A stretch of 26,882 nucleotides of DNA from Candidatus Heimdallarchaeota archaeon (GCA_016839875.1 JAEOTK010000278.1:1-26882), one strand, 5' to 3'; counted from the first letter of the stretch, positions 7,198 to 15,316 are shown. Numbers and translations: made by a program. Notes: generated by a model not told the origin, from the sequence alone.

Positions 7198-10100
7198 CTA
7201 CAATTTATCGAATAATGTATCTTTGCATTTAACAAGATCTGTTATTTCCAATCTCTCTAGTTCTTCATTATTAGGACATCCTGTAGAAGGATTGTAGTTA
7301 CGGTACTCATACCATTCATCCAATTGTACTTGAACATCTGGGATATTTCTCTCGGTAGGACCATCAAGTTTTTGCATCATAACTTTTGGTATTTTTTGTA
7401 ATTCTGGTTTCCACCCTAATCTTAGATTTAGAATCCTTTTCAATGCAAATATTCTGTCACCAAAGAGAGCTAAATCTCCAACAGTAAACTCTTCATTCAT
7501 TGACATACCTAACAAATCAGAAACAATTGGAACTGGGGGATTAAAGAACTGGCACAATGTCATAGCATTGTATAACTGTCTATAACTCTGAATCCTTGAC
7601 ATTTGTTTAGCAATACCTTTACTTTCGAATCGGTCTTCTGGTAAGTCATCAATTTCTAGTTCTGGAAATATAATGCCTTGTTGAACAAGATATGCATCCC
7701 CATTACTGTGACATGCTCCTCTTGGGCTTGTTAAATATTGTATCGCCATCCCACTGAAAGCTCTTGGATCATGGAATGGCACTTCTAGTCCTGCTATTTG
7801 TGGTGCTAGTTCAGGTTGAAGGAAATTTTCTGCAAGCCTTTTACTTCCTTCTGCTAGAAAATTACCAATTCCTTCACGATGAGCAATCATATCTAGCAAT
7901 TTTAACAAAACTTCTGGATCGCCAAAATCACACTTCTTTCCATTAAAAACTATATCGTTTGACACAACACCTTTTGAGATTAAATCAAGTAAAACGCCAA
8001 TAGTAGTTCCAGCAGAAATAGTGTCAATTCCGTACTCATTCGCTTTTTGATTGGCGAAAGCAATAGCTTTCAAATCACCTATTTGGAGATTTGTTCCAAA
8101 TGCTGCTATAGTTTCATATTCTGGACCTTTGGTTCTTTCAAGTTGATATTTACCATCAGGAATTTCTACAACACGTCCACATTCAATAGGACATCTAAAA
8201 CATCCCTTTCTACCTACTAAAATTGTTTCAGCCATACTTGCTCCAGAGATATTATAAGCTTCTTCAAAGGAAGATTCAGACCAATTTCGTATAGGCATAT
8301 CTCCATACATTTCAACAGCTAAATCAACATAACCAGAAGTACCCAAATCACGAGTAAGACCAAACATAAAGTCATCCTTGACAGAATCGTATGCTTCAAT
8401 GGTTTTTTCCTTGAAACTTTTAGGGAGTATGAATTCACGATCTGTTCCCTTAACTACAATAGCCTTGAGTTTTTTAGAACCCATTACTGCCCCAAGCCCT
8501 GTTCTTCCTGCAGCTCGTCCTTGATCATTCATTATAGCAGCATATTTGACCAGATTTTCACCTGCTTGTCCAATACAAGTTATTTTGAAAAAATCATCAT
8601 TCAAATCATCAATAAGTAGATCTTGTGTCTTGAATGTATTTAATCCCCAATACTTTGATGCATCTCTTATCTCAACTTTGTCGTTCTCTATTAGGATGTA
8701 AACTGGTTTATCAGCAGCACCCTCAACAATTACTGCATCGTAGCCAGCAAATTTCAATTCAGGACCGAACATACCCCCAGTATTTGATTCACCCCAAAAA
8801 CCAGTAAGTGGTGATCGAGAACATATAGAGTATCTACCTGAACAAGATGTAGGAAGACCAGTTAGAGGTCCAGTGATAAAAATCAGAATATTGTCAGGAG
8901 ATAAGGCTTCAACGTTTTTCTTATCTAAATGTTTGAAATAGTAATATGCTGCTAGACCACTTCCCCCTACGAATCTTTTTGCAGCATTCATATCGAGTAC
9001 TTCTTTTTTAATTACTCTTGATGACAGATTAATACGAAGTATCTGACCTCTATAACCACCCTTAATCTCTCCAAGCATATCATAGAACAGTTTTGTGATT
9101 ACTTCTTCATTTAATTCGCTAGGATTTGCTAATGAACCAGTATCATTTAATGCAAAATCAACTAAAAGACTCATATTTTCTTCAAGTTGTGCTTTGCTTA
9201 TACCAAAGTCACTTAGCTTGGTTTTCAATTCAATTTTATTAATTAGTTCTTCAATTTCTATGATTAATCTTTCCGCTCCTTCTTCTGGAGTGTTGAATTG
9301 GAGACCTATTAAACTAGCTATTTCAGAATATAGCTTTACAGTTTTTTCGTTTTCCATACAATATTTCATCATATGAGGTAAAGTAACAGTAACTATCTCA
9401 CTATGAGCTAGCTTAAAAATTGCACCTGCAGAATGTGCAAGAGAATGTGCTCCACCGATTTGACTATTACCAATTGCTATTCCAGCAATAGTTGCAGCAT
9501 TATGCATTTTCTCTCTGTAATCCAAACTTTCTGTGTTATTCACAGCTAATGGAAGATAATCAAAAACCATCTTAATTGCTTGCAATGCCATAGCATCTGA
9601 ATAAACATTCTTCCATCCAACCGTATATGCTTCAATTGCATGAGCGAGAACATCTATACCTACAGCAGCTGTAATGTCCTTTGGTAACTGTAAAGTTAAA
9701 GTTGGATCAACAATAGCAATATCAGGAACAAGTTCTCTATGTGCAACACTTAATTTTTGTTTTGTTTCGGGATCAGTAATAACAATAGCCCAGTTTGCTT
9801 CTGAACCAGTTCCACTTGTTGTTGGAATTGCAATCATTCTTGCTTTATTTCTCAATATTAGAGGATCTTCAGGAAATACACTTTCTATTTTCATACCTGG
9901 ATTTTCATAAAATACCCAAATTGCTTTTGCACAATCAATAACGGAACCCCCACCAACAGCAATTATCCAGTCAACCTCACCTTTTTTTGCTAGTTCTAAA
10001 CCTTCTAGTGCTAAAGGTATTGTTGGTTCAAAATCAACTTTATCAAAAATAGAGACTTTGATCTCTCTTTGCTCCAATATCTCTACTACTTTCTGAACAA

Positions 10101-10221
10101 TCCCTAATTCTATTAGTGTTTTATCAGTTACAATGATAGCACTAGTTCCTTGAATTTCATTAAGTTCTGAAACAGAACCTATACCATAAACTATCTTTCG
10201 AGGAGCAATATAGAACCACAT
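7198..10221 (-). CDS. Iron alcohol dehydrogenase - aldehyde:ferredoxin oxidoreductase fusion
   Basis: A single uninterrupted 1007-codon frame encodes two enzymes. Residues 1-387 are a group III iron-dependent alcohol dehydrogenase: GGGS (90-93) for NAD(P), PTTSGTGSE (133-141), and metal ligands Asp190, His194, His259 and His273. Residues 388-1007 are a tungsten/molybdenum pterin aldehyde:ferredoxin oxidoreductase: GGYRGQILRINLSS at the start, the 4Fe-4S cysteines CFRCPIEC (674, 677, 681) plus Cys890, NDQGRAAGRTGLGAVMGSKK (565-584) and SPRGACHSNGDAY (832-843). There is almost no linker. The inferred reaction is carboxylic acid <-> aldehyde (with ferredoxin) <-> alcohol (with NAD(P)H), with the aldehyde kept inside one polypeptide, as in AdhE by analogy. 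Direction and chain length are unknown. The minus-strand ribosome site AAGGA (10231-10235) lies in the 24-nt gap after the SCP2 gene. Confidence 0.93.
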   Translation of the reverse strand: MWFYIAPRKIVYGIGSVSELNEIQGTSAIIVTDKTLIELGIVQKVVEILEQREIKVSIFDKVDFEPTIPLALEGLELAKKGEVDWIIAVGGGSVIDCAKAIWVFYENPGMKIESVFPEDPLILRNKARMIAIPTTSGTGSEANWAIVITDPETKQKLSVAHRELVPDIAIVDPTLTLQLPKDITAAVGIDVLAHAIEAYTVGWKNVYSDAMALQAIKMVFDYLPLAVNNTESLDYREKMHNAATIAGIAIGNSQIGGAHSLAHSAGAIFKLAHSEIVTVTLPHMMKYCMENEKTVKLYSEIASLIGLQFNTPEEGAERLIIEIEELINKIELKTKLSDFGISKAQLEENMSLLVDFALNDTGSLANPSELNEEVITKLFYDMLGEIKGGYRGQILRINLSSRVIKKEVLDMNAAKRFVGGSGLAAYYYFKHLDKKNVEALSPDNILIFITGPLTGLPTSCSGRYSICSRSPLTGFWGESNTGGMFGPELKFAGYDAVIVEGAADKPVYILIENDKVEIRDASKYWGLNTFKTQDLLIDDLNDDFFKITCIGQAGENLVKYAAIMNDQGRAAGRTGLGAVMGSKKLKAIVVKGTDREFILPKSFKEKTIEAYDSVKDDFMFGLTRDLGTSGYVDLAVEMYGDMPIRNWSESSFEEAYNISGASMAETILVGRKGCFRCPIECGRVVEIPDGKYQLERTKGPEYETIAAFGTNLQIGDLKAIAFANQKANEYGIDTISAGTTIGVLLDLISKGVVSNDIVFNGKKCDFGDPEVLLKLLDMIAHREGIGNFLAEGSKRLAENFLQPELAPQIAGLEVPFHDPRAFSGMAIQYLTSPRGACHSNGDAYLVQQGIIFPELEIDDLPEDRFESKGIAKQMSRIQSYRQLYNAMTLCQFFNPPVPIVSDLLGMSMNEEFTVGDLALFGDRIFALKRILNLRLGWKPELQKIPKVMMQKLDGPTERNIPDVQVQLDEWYEYRNYNPSTGCPNNEELERLEITDLVKCKDTLFDKL

Positions 10222-10245
10222 ATTTATCTTTCCTTTGGAAATTGA

Positions 10246-10659
10246 TTATAGAAATTCTGTTGGGATTTTTTGAGCTGTATTAACTAGTTCTTTTGCAGCT
10301 TTAGTAGCTCGCATAACTTTAGCTTTATCTCCAACTAGCTTAAACTGTCTTGTCAAAATACCTTTTAATGGATCAAGTTCTCCATTTATCACTTTTAACC
10401 AATTTGAGTATTTTCCAATATACTGATATTCACTTTTAGGAAGCTCTTCTCCTTCTTTGAAGAAATCTACACTTCTACAATCACCATGCCAAAGATCTAA
10501 ATAGAATACTATTTTCTCTTCCAATTTCCCTTCCTCAGGTTCTACAACAAAAAGAAAATCACCTTCCCAGGTTTTAGCTGCTTCTTTGTAGTCTGTTGAA
10601 GTATTTAATGCAACCATGTAAGCTTCTATCCATTCTTTTGAAAGAAATTTGATTTTCAT
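10246..10659 (-). CDS. SCP2 sterol-binding domain protein
   Basis: 137 residues forming one SCP2-type lipid-binding domain. Landmarks are FLSKEWIEAYMVALN (5-19), WEGDFLFVVEP, YLDLWHGDCRSVDF, then YSNWLKVINGELDPLKGILTRQFKLVGDKAKVMRATKAAKELVNT, the long amphipathic end of archaeal and bacterial SCP2-like proteins. These domains have a hydrophobic tunnel for acyl chains or other lipids. The protein ends 24 nt before the ADH-AOR gene and is co-oriented, so the two almost certainly share a transcript. That suggests it delivers or protects a hydrophobic acid, aldehyde or alcohol for the fused enzyme (inference). ATG 10659 has AGGT at 10667-10670 as a ribosome site and a strong AT-rich element further upstream. 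Confidence 0.88.
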   Translation of the reverse strand: MKIKFLSKEWIEAYMVALNTSTDYKEAAKTWEGDFLFVVEPEEGKLEEKIVFYLDLWHGDCRSVDFFKEGEELPKSEYQYIGKYSNWLKVINGELDPLKGILTRQFKLVGDKAKVMRATKAAKELVNTAQKIPTEFL

Positions 10660-10715
10660 AAGATTTACCTGTCTGCTATCTATGTGCTCTTCTCCGAAAT
10701 GAAGTTCTTTTTAAG

Positions 10716-10728
10716 TTTTTATTTAAAA
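10716..10728 (-). promoter_or_regulatory. TATA box of the SCP2-ADH/AOR operon
   Basis: The minus strand reads TTTTAAATAAAAA, a near-consensus archaeal TATA element about 60 bp before ATG 10659, predicting a leader of about 30-40 nt that carries the AGGT ribosome site. The 137-bp divergent region also serves the amidotransferase gene. Confidence 0.55.
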
Positions 10729-10783
10729 CGCATCTAAACTTTGGAAAACAAATCATTTTTAAGGCTTGAAACCCATATCTATT

Positions 10784-10790
10784 AAGGTGA
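10784..10790 (+). promoter_or_regulatory. Ribosome site that fixes the TTG start of the amidotransferase-like gene
   Basis: AAGGTGA is a strong anti-16S match ending 6 nt before TTG 10797. No ATG or GTG is available in this frame near the expected N-terminus, so this site makes TTG the likely start and puts Thr at position 2. Confidence 0.6.
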
Positions 10791-10796
10791 AACTGT

Positions 10797-11576
10797 TTGA
10801 CTCAGCTTCTGGGAATAAACTCCAACGAAGAGATAAAAATAGATCTGGCATTCAAATTACCATCTAGTTTTACTGAAGATAATCCAGATGGATGGGGTTA
10901 TGCTTTCTTTAATAATGAAGAATGGCAGTTGTTCAAACAGTCTCTTGACGTTGACAAAGTTCTACGAATTGGTTTCAAAACTTTATCAACTCATGAAATC
11001 TTTGGAAAAACCTTCATTTCTCACATTAGGTATGCAACACATGGGGAGAGTTCGTACGAAAACACTCATCCCTTTGATTTTGATCTTTTTGATTATAGGT
11101 GGGTATTTGCACATTATGGTCATCTAAGATTATACAGACAAATAGTAGACAGAAATGAATTCTTCAAGGCCAAAGGTGATACAGACTCAGAAGCTGCTTT
11201 TTGCTACATTCTAGAAGAGATTCGAAAAATGGGAAGAAAAGATAATATCAAAGAGCTTGCAACTGTTATAGAAAATGCTGCAGCTGAGCTTTCAAAACAA
11301 GGTGGATTAAATTTCTTACTTTCACATGGAGATACTCTTTTTGCATATTATTCAGGTTACAAATCCCTTTATTATGCTGTTATTAGACCTCCATTCAAGA
11401 AGAATATTTTTGGAGAAAACAACCAAATTAAGTTTGAAATAGTAACAGAAAATGTTGAAGAACCTATTTCGATAATATCTTCTGAAGAGATTGTTAAATT
11501 CGAATACTGGAAAGAACTAGAAGCTGGTAAAGTGTATATTTTTCGAAATGGTGATCTTATAAAGTCAATCATTTAG
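10797..11576 (+). CDS. Class II glutamine amidotransferase-like protein with Thr in place of the catalytic Cys
   Basis: 259 residues in the GATase_4/GATase_6-type Ntn-hydrolase fold. Visible landmarks are MTQLLGINS at the N-terminus, NPDGWGYAFF (29-38), SHIRYATHGESSYENTHPF (75-93), WVFAHYGHL (102-110) and GDTDSEAAFCYIL (127-139). Family members begin MCxLLG, with Cys2 becoming the N-terminal nucleophile; here position 2 is Thr. The oxyanion-hole HNG is HYG (Tyr107). The substrate-binding Arg (Arg78) and Asp (Asp130) are kept. Either the glutaminase is dead and the domain binds or regulates, or Thr acts as nucleophile, as Thr and Ser do in other Ntn hydrolases. TTG start with a strong ribosome site at 10784-10790. 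The 3' end overlaps the convergent hydrolase gene by 8 bp. Confidence 0.85.
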   Translation: MTQLLGINSNEEIKIDLAFKLPSSFTEDNPDGWGYAFFNNEEWQLFKQSLDVDKVLRIGFKTLSTHEIFGKTFISHIRYATHGESSYENTHPFDFDLFDYRWVFAHYGHLRLYRQIVDRNEFFKAKGDTDSEAAFCYILEEIRKMGRKDNIKELATVIENAAAELSKQGGLNFLLSHGDTLFAYYSGYKSLYYAVIRPPFKKNIFGENNQIKFEIVTENVEEPISIISSEEIVKFEYWKELEAGKVYIFRNGDLIKSII

Positions 11577-12432
11577 TTTCAATTTTCGTTATAAGTTTCC
11601 TAATTTCTTTTGTCATCTCAGCTGAGTGAGTCTTCTTATTTGTCCCCATATCGATATATGTAGAATTCTTCAAGAAATTAGCAATATCTTTCGATTCTTG
11701 TGCTTTATGCATTTTGTCTGTTTCCATCCCAATAACCACAATATGGTTCTCAATTTTTTCGTAAGTATATCTAAAACGAACATGAGCAAATTTCGGAGCA
11801 ACAGTTCTCCATTTCTTTGCGCTTGCTTCATCAAGAGCCCTAATATATTTTGCAGCCTGTTCAGGATCCTCACTTTTGCGTTTTCTAATCCACCATCTCC
11901 AGATAGGTTTAGTAGGACCTAGAACGAAATTTGGTAAGACATACATAATGTATCTGGTTATTGGAGGCATGTTTAATCTCCATGAAGGTCCTAAGAAGAT
12001 TGTAAAGAAGGGATCAAATTTATTCTGGGCTAATCCATCAGCTGCAAAGAAGACACTGAATGATGAAGAGAAGATTATTAGTTTTTTTTGATCTATTTCG
12101 AAATCATTCAGAACTTCTTGTATATCTGAGGAATGTCGATCGGGATCATTTCTTGGTTTCTTTATTAATTTACTAGATGCTTTTTCACGTGATTCAATGT
12201 AGAGAATATCAAAATCCTTTGTTGCTTCCATGAGCACTTTATCCCATCCTGGAACAACTGTGTTCCATCCCGGTAATAATAGTAGAGTATAACCATTACC
12301 AGGTTTCTCTTGTGGTTTTGAAGTGAGAACTCTAATTTCTGAACCATCTGAAGCTAGGAAGAATCTCTCATCCGCTATTTTCTCATATTCAGCTTGCATA
12401 TACTTGTCCAGATTCTTTTTCTTTGAAGGCAT
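11569..12432 (-). CDS. Alpha/beta-hydrolase, tandem paralogue 1
   Basis: 287 residues from ATG 12432. Serine-hydrolase features are LLPGWNTVVPGWD (52-64, oxyanion loop), nucleophile elbow SSSFS with Ser124 (122-126), acid Asp239 in GMETDKMH, and His269 in TNKKTHSAEM. The last Gly of the elbow, kept in the two neighbours, is Ser here, and the catalytic region is more diverged (ADGLA versus xHGLA). It shares the blocks KSEDPEQAAKYIRALDEA and NSTYIDMxTNKKTHSAEM with the next two genes. Probably a soluble esterase or lipase acting on an unknown acyl substrate, with this copy possibly changed in activity. The frame reaches a TTG at 12465, but a TATA-like element overlaps that codon, so ATG 12432 is preferred. 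Confidence 0.75.
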   Translation of the reverse strand: MPSKKKNLDKYMQAEYEKIADERFFLASDGSEIRVLTSKPQEKPGNGYTLLLLPGWNTVVPGWDKVLMEATKDFDILYIESREKASSKLIKKPRNDPDRHSSDIQEVLNDFEIDQKKLIIFSSSFSVFFAADGLAQNKFDPFFTIFLGPSWRLNMPPITRYIMYVLPNFVLGPTKPIWRWWIRKRKSEDPEQAAKYIRALDEASAKKWRTVAPKFAHVRFRYTYEKIENHIVVIGMETDKMHKAQESKDIANFLKNSTYIDMGTNKKTHSAEMTKEIRKLITKIETK

Positions 12433-12453
12433 CAAAAAGAGAAGAAAATAGTT

Positions 12454-12463
12454 CTTTTTAAAC
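12454..12463 (-). promoter_or_regulatory. TATA-like box of hydrolase paralogue 1
   Basis: Minus-strand GTTTAAAAAG centred about 26 bp before ATG 12432; predicts a leaderless transcript and argues against the TTG at 12465. Confidence 0.5.
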
Positions 12464-12484
12464 AATTACTTTTGAGAAAAAACT

Positions 12485-13369
12485 CTATTTTTGTTTAGAT
12501 TTTTCTGAGTCTTGAATTTCAGATAAGTGCTTCCTAATGACTTTAACCATTTCAGCCGAATGAGTTTTTTTATTAGTCTCAAGATCTATGTAGGTTGAGT
12601 TAATTAGTTTATTGTGGATTTTTAATGATAATTCCTTAGCATGCATTTTGTCTTTTTCCATCCCAACAACAAAAACTCTTTCATCAATATTATCATACAT
12701 ATCAATAAAATCAACCCAAGCAGAAGCATAACCAGTACCTCTCCATTTTTTTATGTCAGCTTCTTCTAGAGCACGAATGTACTTTGCAGCTTGTTCAGGA
12801 TCCTCGCTCTTCAGATTTCTAATCCACCATTTCCATATCGGTCTTGTTATGCGAAGAAAATTATTAGGTACTAAATACATATAGTATTTCGATCCTTTTG
12901 GCATAACAAATCTATGAACAGGGCCAACCATGTAAGTAAGGAAAGAACTGTACTTCTTGTAAGCTAGTCCATGGATACCTGTTAACGTTCCAAATGAAGA
13001 TGTAAAAAGAACAATCTTATTCTCTTCCAATTGCAGATATTCAATTGCTTCCTGAATATCGGAAGAAAAACGATCCATATCAAACTTAGCTTTTTTTACT
13101 AAACGACTAGAACCTTTTTCTCTAGTTTCGATATATACCACATCAAAATCTTTGACTGCTTCCATTAGAGTTCCATCCCACCCAGGAACAACTGTATTCC
13201 AACCTGCAACTAAAACAAAAGTAAAACCATTGTGATCTTCTTTGGGAGCTTTAGTAGTTAAAACTCTAATCTGAGAACCATCGGAGACAGTAACATAATG
13301 TTCTTCAGCTATATCTTCAAAATCAGCTTTCAAGAATTTCTGATAAGCTTCTTTTTCGGATAGGGTCAT
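12485..13369 (-). CDS. Alpha/beta-hydrolase, tandem paralogue 2
   Basis: 294 residues. AGWNTVVPGWD (55-65), elbow TSSFG with Ser125, Asp240 in GMEKDKMH and His270 in TNKKTHSAEM form a complete Ser-Asp-His set. By eye it is roughly 45-50% identical to paralogue 1 along its whole length, so the array arose by duplication. The cap region (about 150-215) contains the shared KSEDPEQAAKYIRALEEA block. A minus-strand TATA-like AAATATTAAT lies near 13393-13403, about 28 bp before ATG 13369, so this gene may have its own leaderless transcript despite the tandem layout. The C-terminus adds a short lysine-rich tail. Substrate unknown. Confidence 0.8.
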   Translation of the reverse strand: MTLSEKEAYQKFLKADFEDIAEEHYVTVSDGSQIRVLTTKAPKEDHNGFTFVLVAGWNTVVPGWDGTLMEAVKDFDVVYIETREKGSSRLVKKAKFDMDRFSSDIQEAIEYLQLEENKIVLFTSSFGTLTGIHGLAYKKYSSFLTYMVGPVHRFVMPKGSKYYMYLVPNNFLRITRPIWKWWIRNLKSEDPEQAAKYIRALEEADIKKWRGTGYASAWVDFIDMYDNIDERVFVVGMEKDKMHAKELSLKIHNKLINSTYIDLETNKKTHSAEMVKVIRKHLSEIQDSEKSKQK

Positions 13370-13428
13370 AATAAATTCAGAGAAAATCGGTAATTAATAT
13401 TTGTTACCACCGTTTTATTTCTAAAAAA

Positions 13429-14274
13429 TTAGATTTGGTCTAACAAGACATCAACCATCTTGGAAGAATGTGTGTTCTTATTTGTCTCCATATCCATATA
13501 AGTTGAATTCTTCATTAATGAAGCAAGCTTCTTGATATCTTCTATTTCATGATATTTGTCTTTCTCCATCCCAATTACTAATACAGGATCCTCAACCTTC
13601 TCATAAATATCCCAGAATCTCGAAAAAACAACATGTTTTCCAACTATTTTCCATTTTTTTGGATCTGCCTCATCTAGAACTCTAATATATTTCGCTGCTT
13701 GCTCAGGGTCTTCACTTTTAGATTTCTTAATCCAGAATCTGGAAATTGGTTTGAAAATGTTCAATGTAAAAGGAGGTGCCCAAGGAACAAGATATCTTGT
13801 CAAGAAGGGTAACTCTATTTTTGAGGATGCTCCAATTAAGACAGTTAGAAATGCTTCATATTTATCATAAGCTAATCCATGTGCAACCATGACCGCTCCA
13901 AATGAAGAACTAAAAAGAATCAATCTATCTTTATCGAGCTTGAGATGCTCGATAACTTCTTGAATATCAGATGATAATCTATCTAAATCACCCTTTGCTT
14001 TCTTTATTAGTTTACTTGAACCTTTCTCTCTAGATTCGAAGTATACAATGTCAAAGTAAGGATAAGCTGCTAAGAGAACATCGTCCCATCCTTGAACAAC
14101 AGAAGCCCATCCAGGAATAAAGAACAGAACAAAACCTTTTCTTGTTTCTGCTGGAGCTGAGGTTTTGAGAATTCTGAGTTCAGATTCATCTGACACGGTA
14201 ACAAATTCCTCAGAAGCTACTTTTTCATACTTTGCTTCCATGAATTTGATGAACTTTTCCTCAACAGATAACAT
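13429..14274 (-). CDS. Alpha/beta-hydrolase, tandem paralogue 3
   Basis: 281 residues. IPGWASVVQGWDD (53-65), elbow SSSFG with Ser124, Asp239 in GMEKDKYH and His269 in TNKNTHSSKM give an intact catalytic set. It shares SREKGSSKLIKKAK, SSDIQEVIEHL and KSEDPEQAAKYIRVLDEAD with the other two copies. It is the most upstream of the array, with a good TATA box at 14295-14305 and a nearly leaderless ATG at 14274. It lies back to back with the DegV gene, separated by 124 bp. As with its paralogues, an esterase, thioesterase or lipase role on an acyl substrate is an inference from fold only. Confidence 0.8.
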   Translation of the reverse strand: MLSVEEKFIKFMEAKYEKVASEEFVTVSDESELRILKTSAPAETRKGFVLFFIPGWASVVQGWDDVLLAAYPYFDIVYFESREKGSSKLIKKAKGDLDRLSSDIQEVIEHLKLDKDRLILFSSSFGAVMVAHGLAYDKYEAFLTVLIGASSKIELPFLTRYLVPWAPPFTLNIFKPISRFWIKKSKSEDPEQAAKYIRVLDEADPKKWKIVGKHVVFSRFWDIYEKVEDPVLVIGMEKDKYHEIEDIKKLASLMKNSTYMDMETNKNTHSSKMVDVLLDQI

Positions 14275-14294
14275 TAATTGTGTTTTTGTGGATT

Positions 14295-14305
14295 CTTTAT
14301 ATAAT
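14295..14305 (-). promoter_or_regulatory. TATA box of hydrolase paralogue 3
   Basis: Minus-strand ATTATATAAAG, centred 26 bp before ATG 14274; a canonical archaeal TATA element implying a leaderless transcript. Confidence 0.55.
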
Positions 14306-14366
14306 TATTTCTCAAGATTCAAAGTCTAAAATTTAATCTTCACCTTTGGAAGAAAAAATAAAGAAG

Positions 14367-14376
14367 ATTTTTAAAC
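14367..14376 (+). promoter_or_regulatory. TATA box of the DegV gene
   Basis: ATTTTTAAAC centred about 27 bp before ATG 14399, with a purine-rich stretch (AAAGAAG) in front as in a BRE. Predicts a leaderless DegV message. Confidence 0.55.
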
Positions 14377-14398
14377 ATCTGCGAAAAAGGTACAGCCT

Positions 14399-15265
14399 AT
14401 GAAAATTAAACTCGTAACAGATGCATCGAGTCTTTTACCACTAAAACTAATGGAAGAAGAAAATATCGGTGTATTTGAATCCATTTTATTAATTGATGGT
14501 AAGGAGTATAGAGAGTTAACAGAACTAAACAGAGAGGAATTTATCCTTAGCTTACATGATGCTGATCCTTATCCTACAAGCAGTCAAGTTTCAGCTCAAG
14601 ATGTTCTTGATGTTTACAACAAGGCTATTGAAGATGGCTTTGATGAAATTTTATACTTAAGTCTTACTCCTAAAATATCTAGTCATATGAACGTAGCAAG
14701 ACTTGCAGCAAAAAGAGTACAAGATAAAATCAAAGTTACAATATATCAGACTGACTATTCTTGTGCATCTCAGGGAGCTATGGTTTATCATGCCATGAAA
14801 CTATTAAAGAAAGGTAAAAGCACGGATGAAATCATTTCTTATTTAGATGAACTTAAGCACAAAATTCATACAGTAGGAGTAACAGTTGATCTGGAATCAC
14901 TTTTTAAATCCGGAAAGGTGAAAAGAGGTTCTGCTAAAGGAATTTTAGTTTCTCTCCTGAAAATGAAACCAATTGTTGAGATAACTATTGAAGATGCAGT
15001 AATAGGAATTGGAGCTGGAATATCTCTTAAGAGTGCAATTAAGAAGTTGATTAGTGTAGTTGAAACTAAAACAGATTCTGATACCCAATACGATCTCTAT
15101 ATGGCTGATACTCTTAATCCAGAACTTGCGAAGGATCTTGAGCAAGAGATAAAGAAAGTAAGGAAAATAAAAGAAACGCATCATTGGGAAATCTCTCCAG
15201 TTGTTGCACTTTCCTCAGGAAATGGGGGAGTTATGGCAACACTATGTCCAGTCCTAGAAGAATAA
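14399..15265 (+). CDS. DegV family fatty-acid-binding protein
   Basis: 288 residues, full length for DegV/FakB-type proteins. Landmarks are the N-terminal VTDASSLLP (6-14), IDGKEYRELTELNREEFILSL, YPTSSQVSAQDVLDVY (58-73) holding the TSS/T-Q lipid head-group site, YLSLTPKISS, and LKMKPIVEI in the C-terminal half. Family members bind a single fatty acid in a buried tunnel. In bacteria FakB presents it to the kinase FakA; no FakA-like kinase is in this window. The C-terminal glycine-rich loop, often HTGPGxxG, is SSGNGGVMA here. Own promoter, standing between the hydrolase array and the CrtI-like gene, consistent with a lipid-handling neighbourhood. Confidence 0.88.
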   Translation: MKIKLVTDASSLLPLKLMEEENIGVFESILLIDGKEYRELTELNREEFILSLHDADPYPTSSQVSAQDVLDVYNKAIEDGFDEILYLSLTPKISSHMNVARLAAKRVQDKIKVTIYQTDYSCASQGAMVYHAMKLLKKGKSTDEIISYLDELKHKIHTVGVTVDLESLFKSGKVKRGSAKGILVSLLKMKPIVEITIEDAVIGIGAGISLKSAIKKLISVVETKTDSDTQYDLYMADTLNPELAKDLEQEIKKVRKIKETHHWEISPVVALSSGNGGVMATLCPVLEE

Positions 15266-15291
15266 CATCAATCCTATGAGAAAAGATAGAT

Positions 15292-15316
15292 ATAACTGGG
15301 AAACAATCCCAGTTAT
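15292..15316. terminator. Hairpin between convergent genes, possible two-way terminator
   Basis: ATAACTGGG (15292-15300) and CCCAGTTAT (15308-15316) are exact inverted copies with a 7-nt loop (AAACAAT). The hairpin fills the short gap between the DegV stop and the convergent oxidoreductase stop, ending on the latter's stop codon. No long T-run follows, so this is a structural rather than a classical archaeal terminator. Confidence 0.5.

Noticed and set aside
9095..9910. Plus-strand frames opposite the ADH-AOR gene
   Set aside because: Low-complexity translations on the other strand of a clear enzyme gene.
12433..12465. N-terminal extension of hydrolase paralogue 1 to TTG 12465
   Set aside because: Overlaps its TATA-like box; the other paralogues start in line with ATG 12432.
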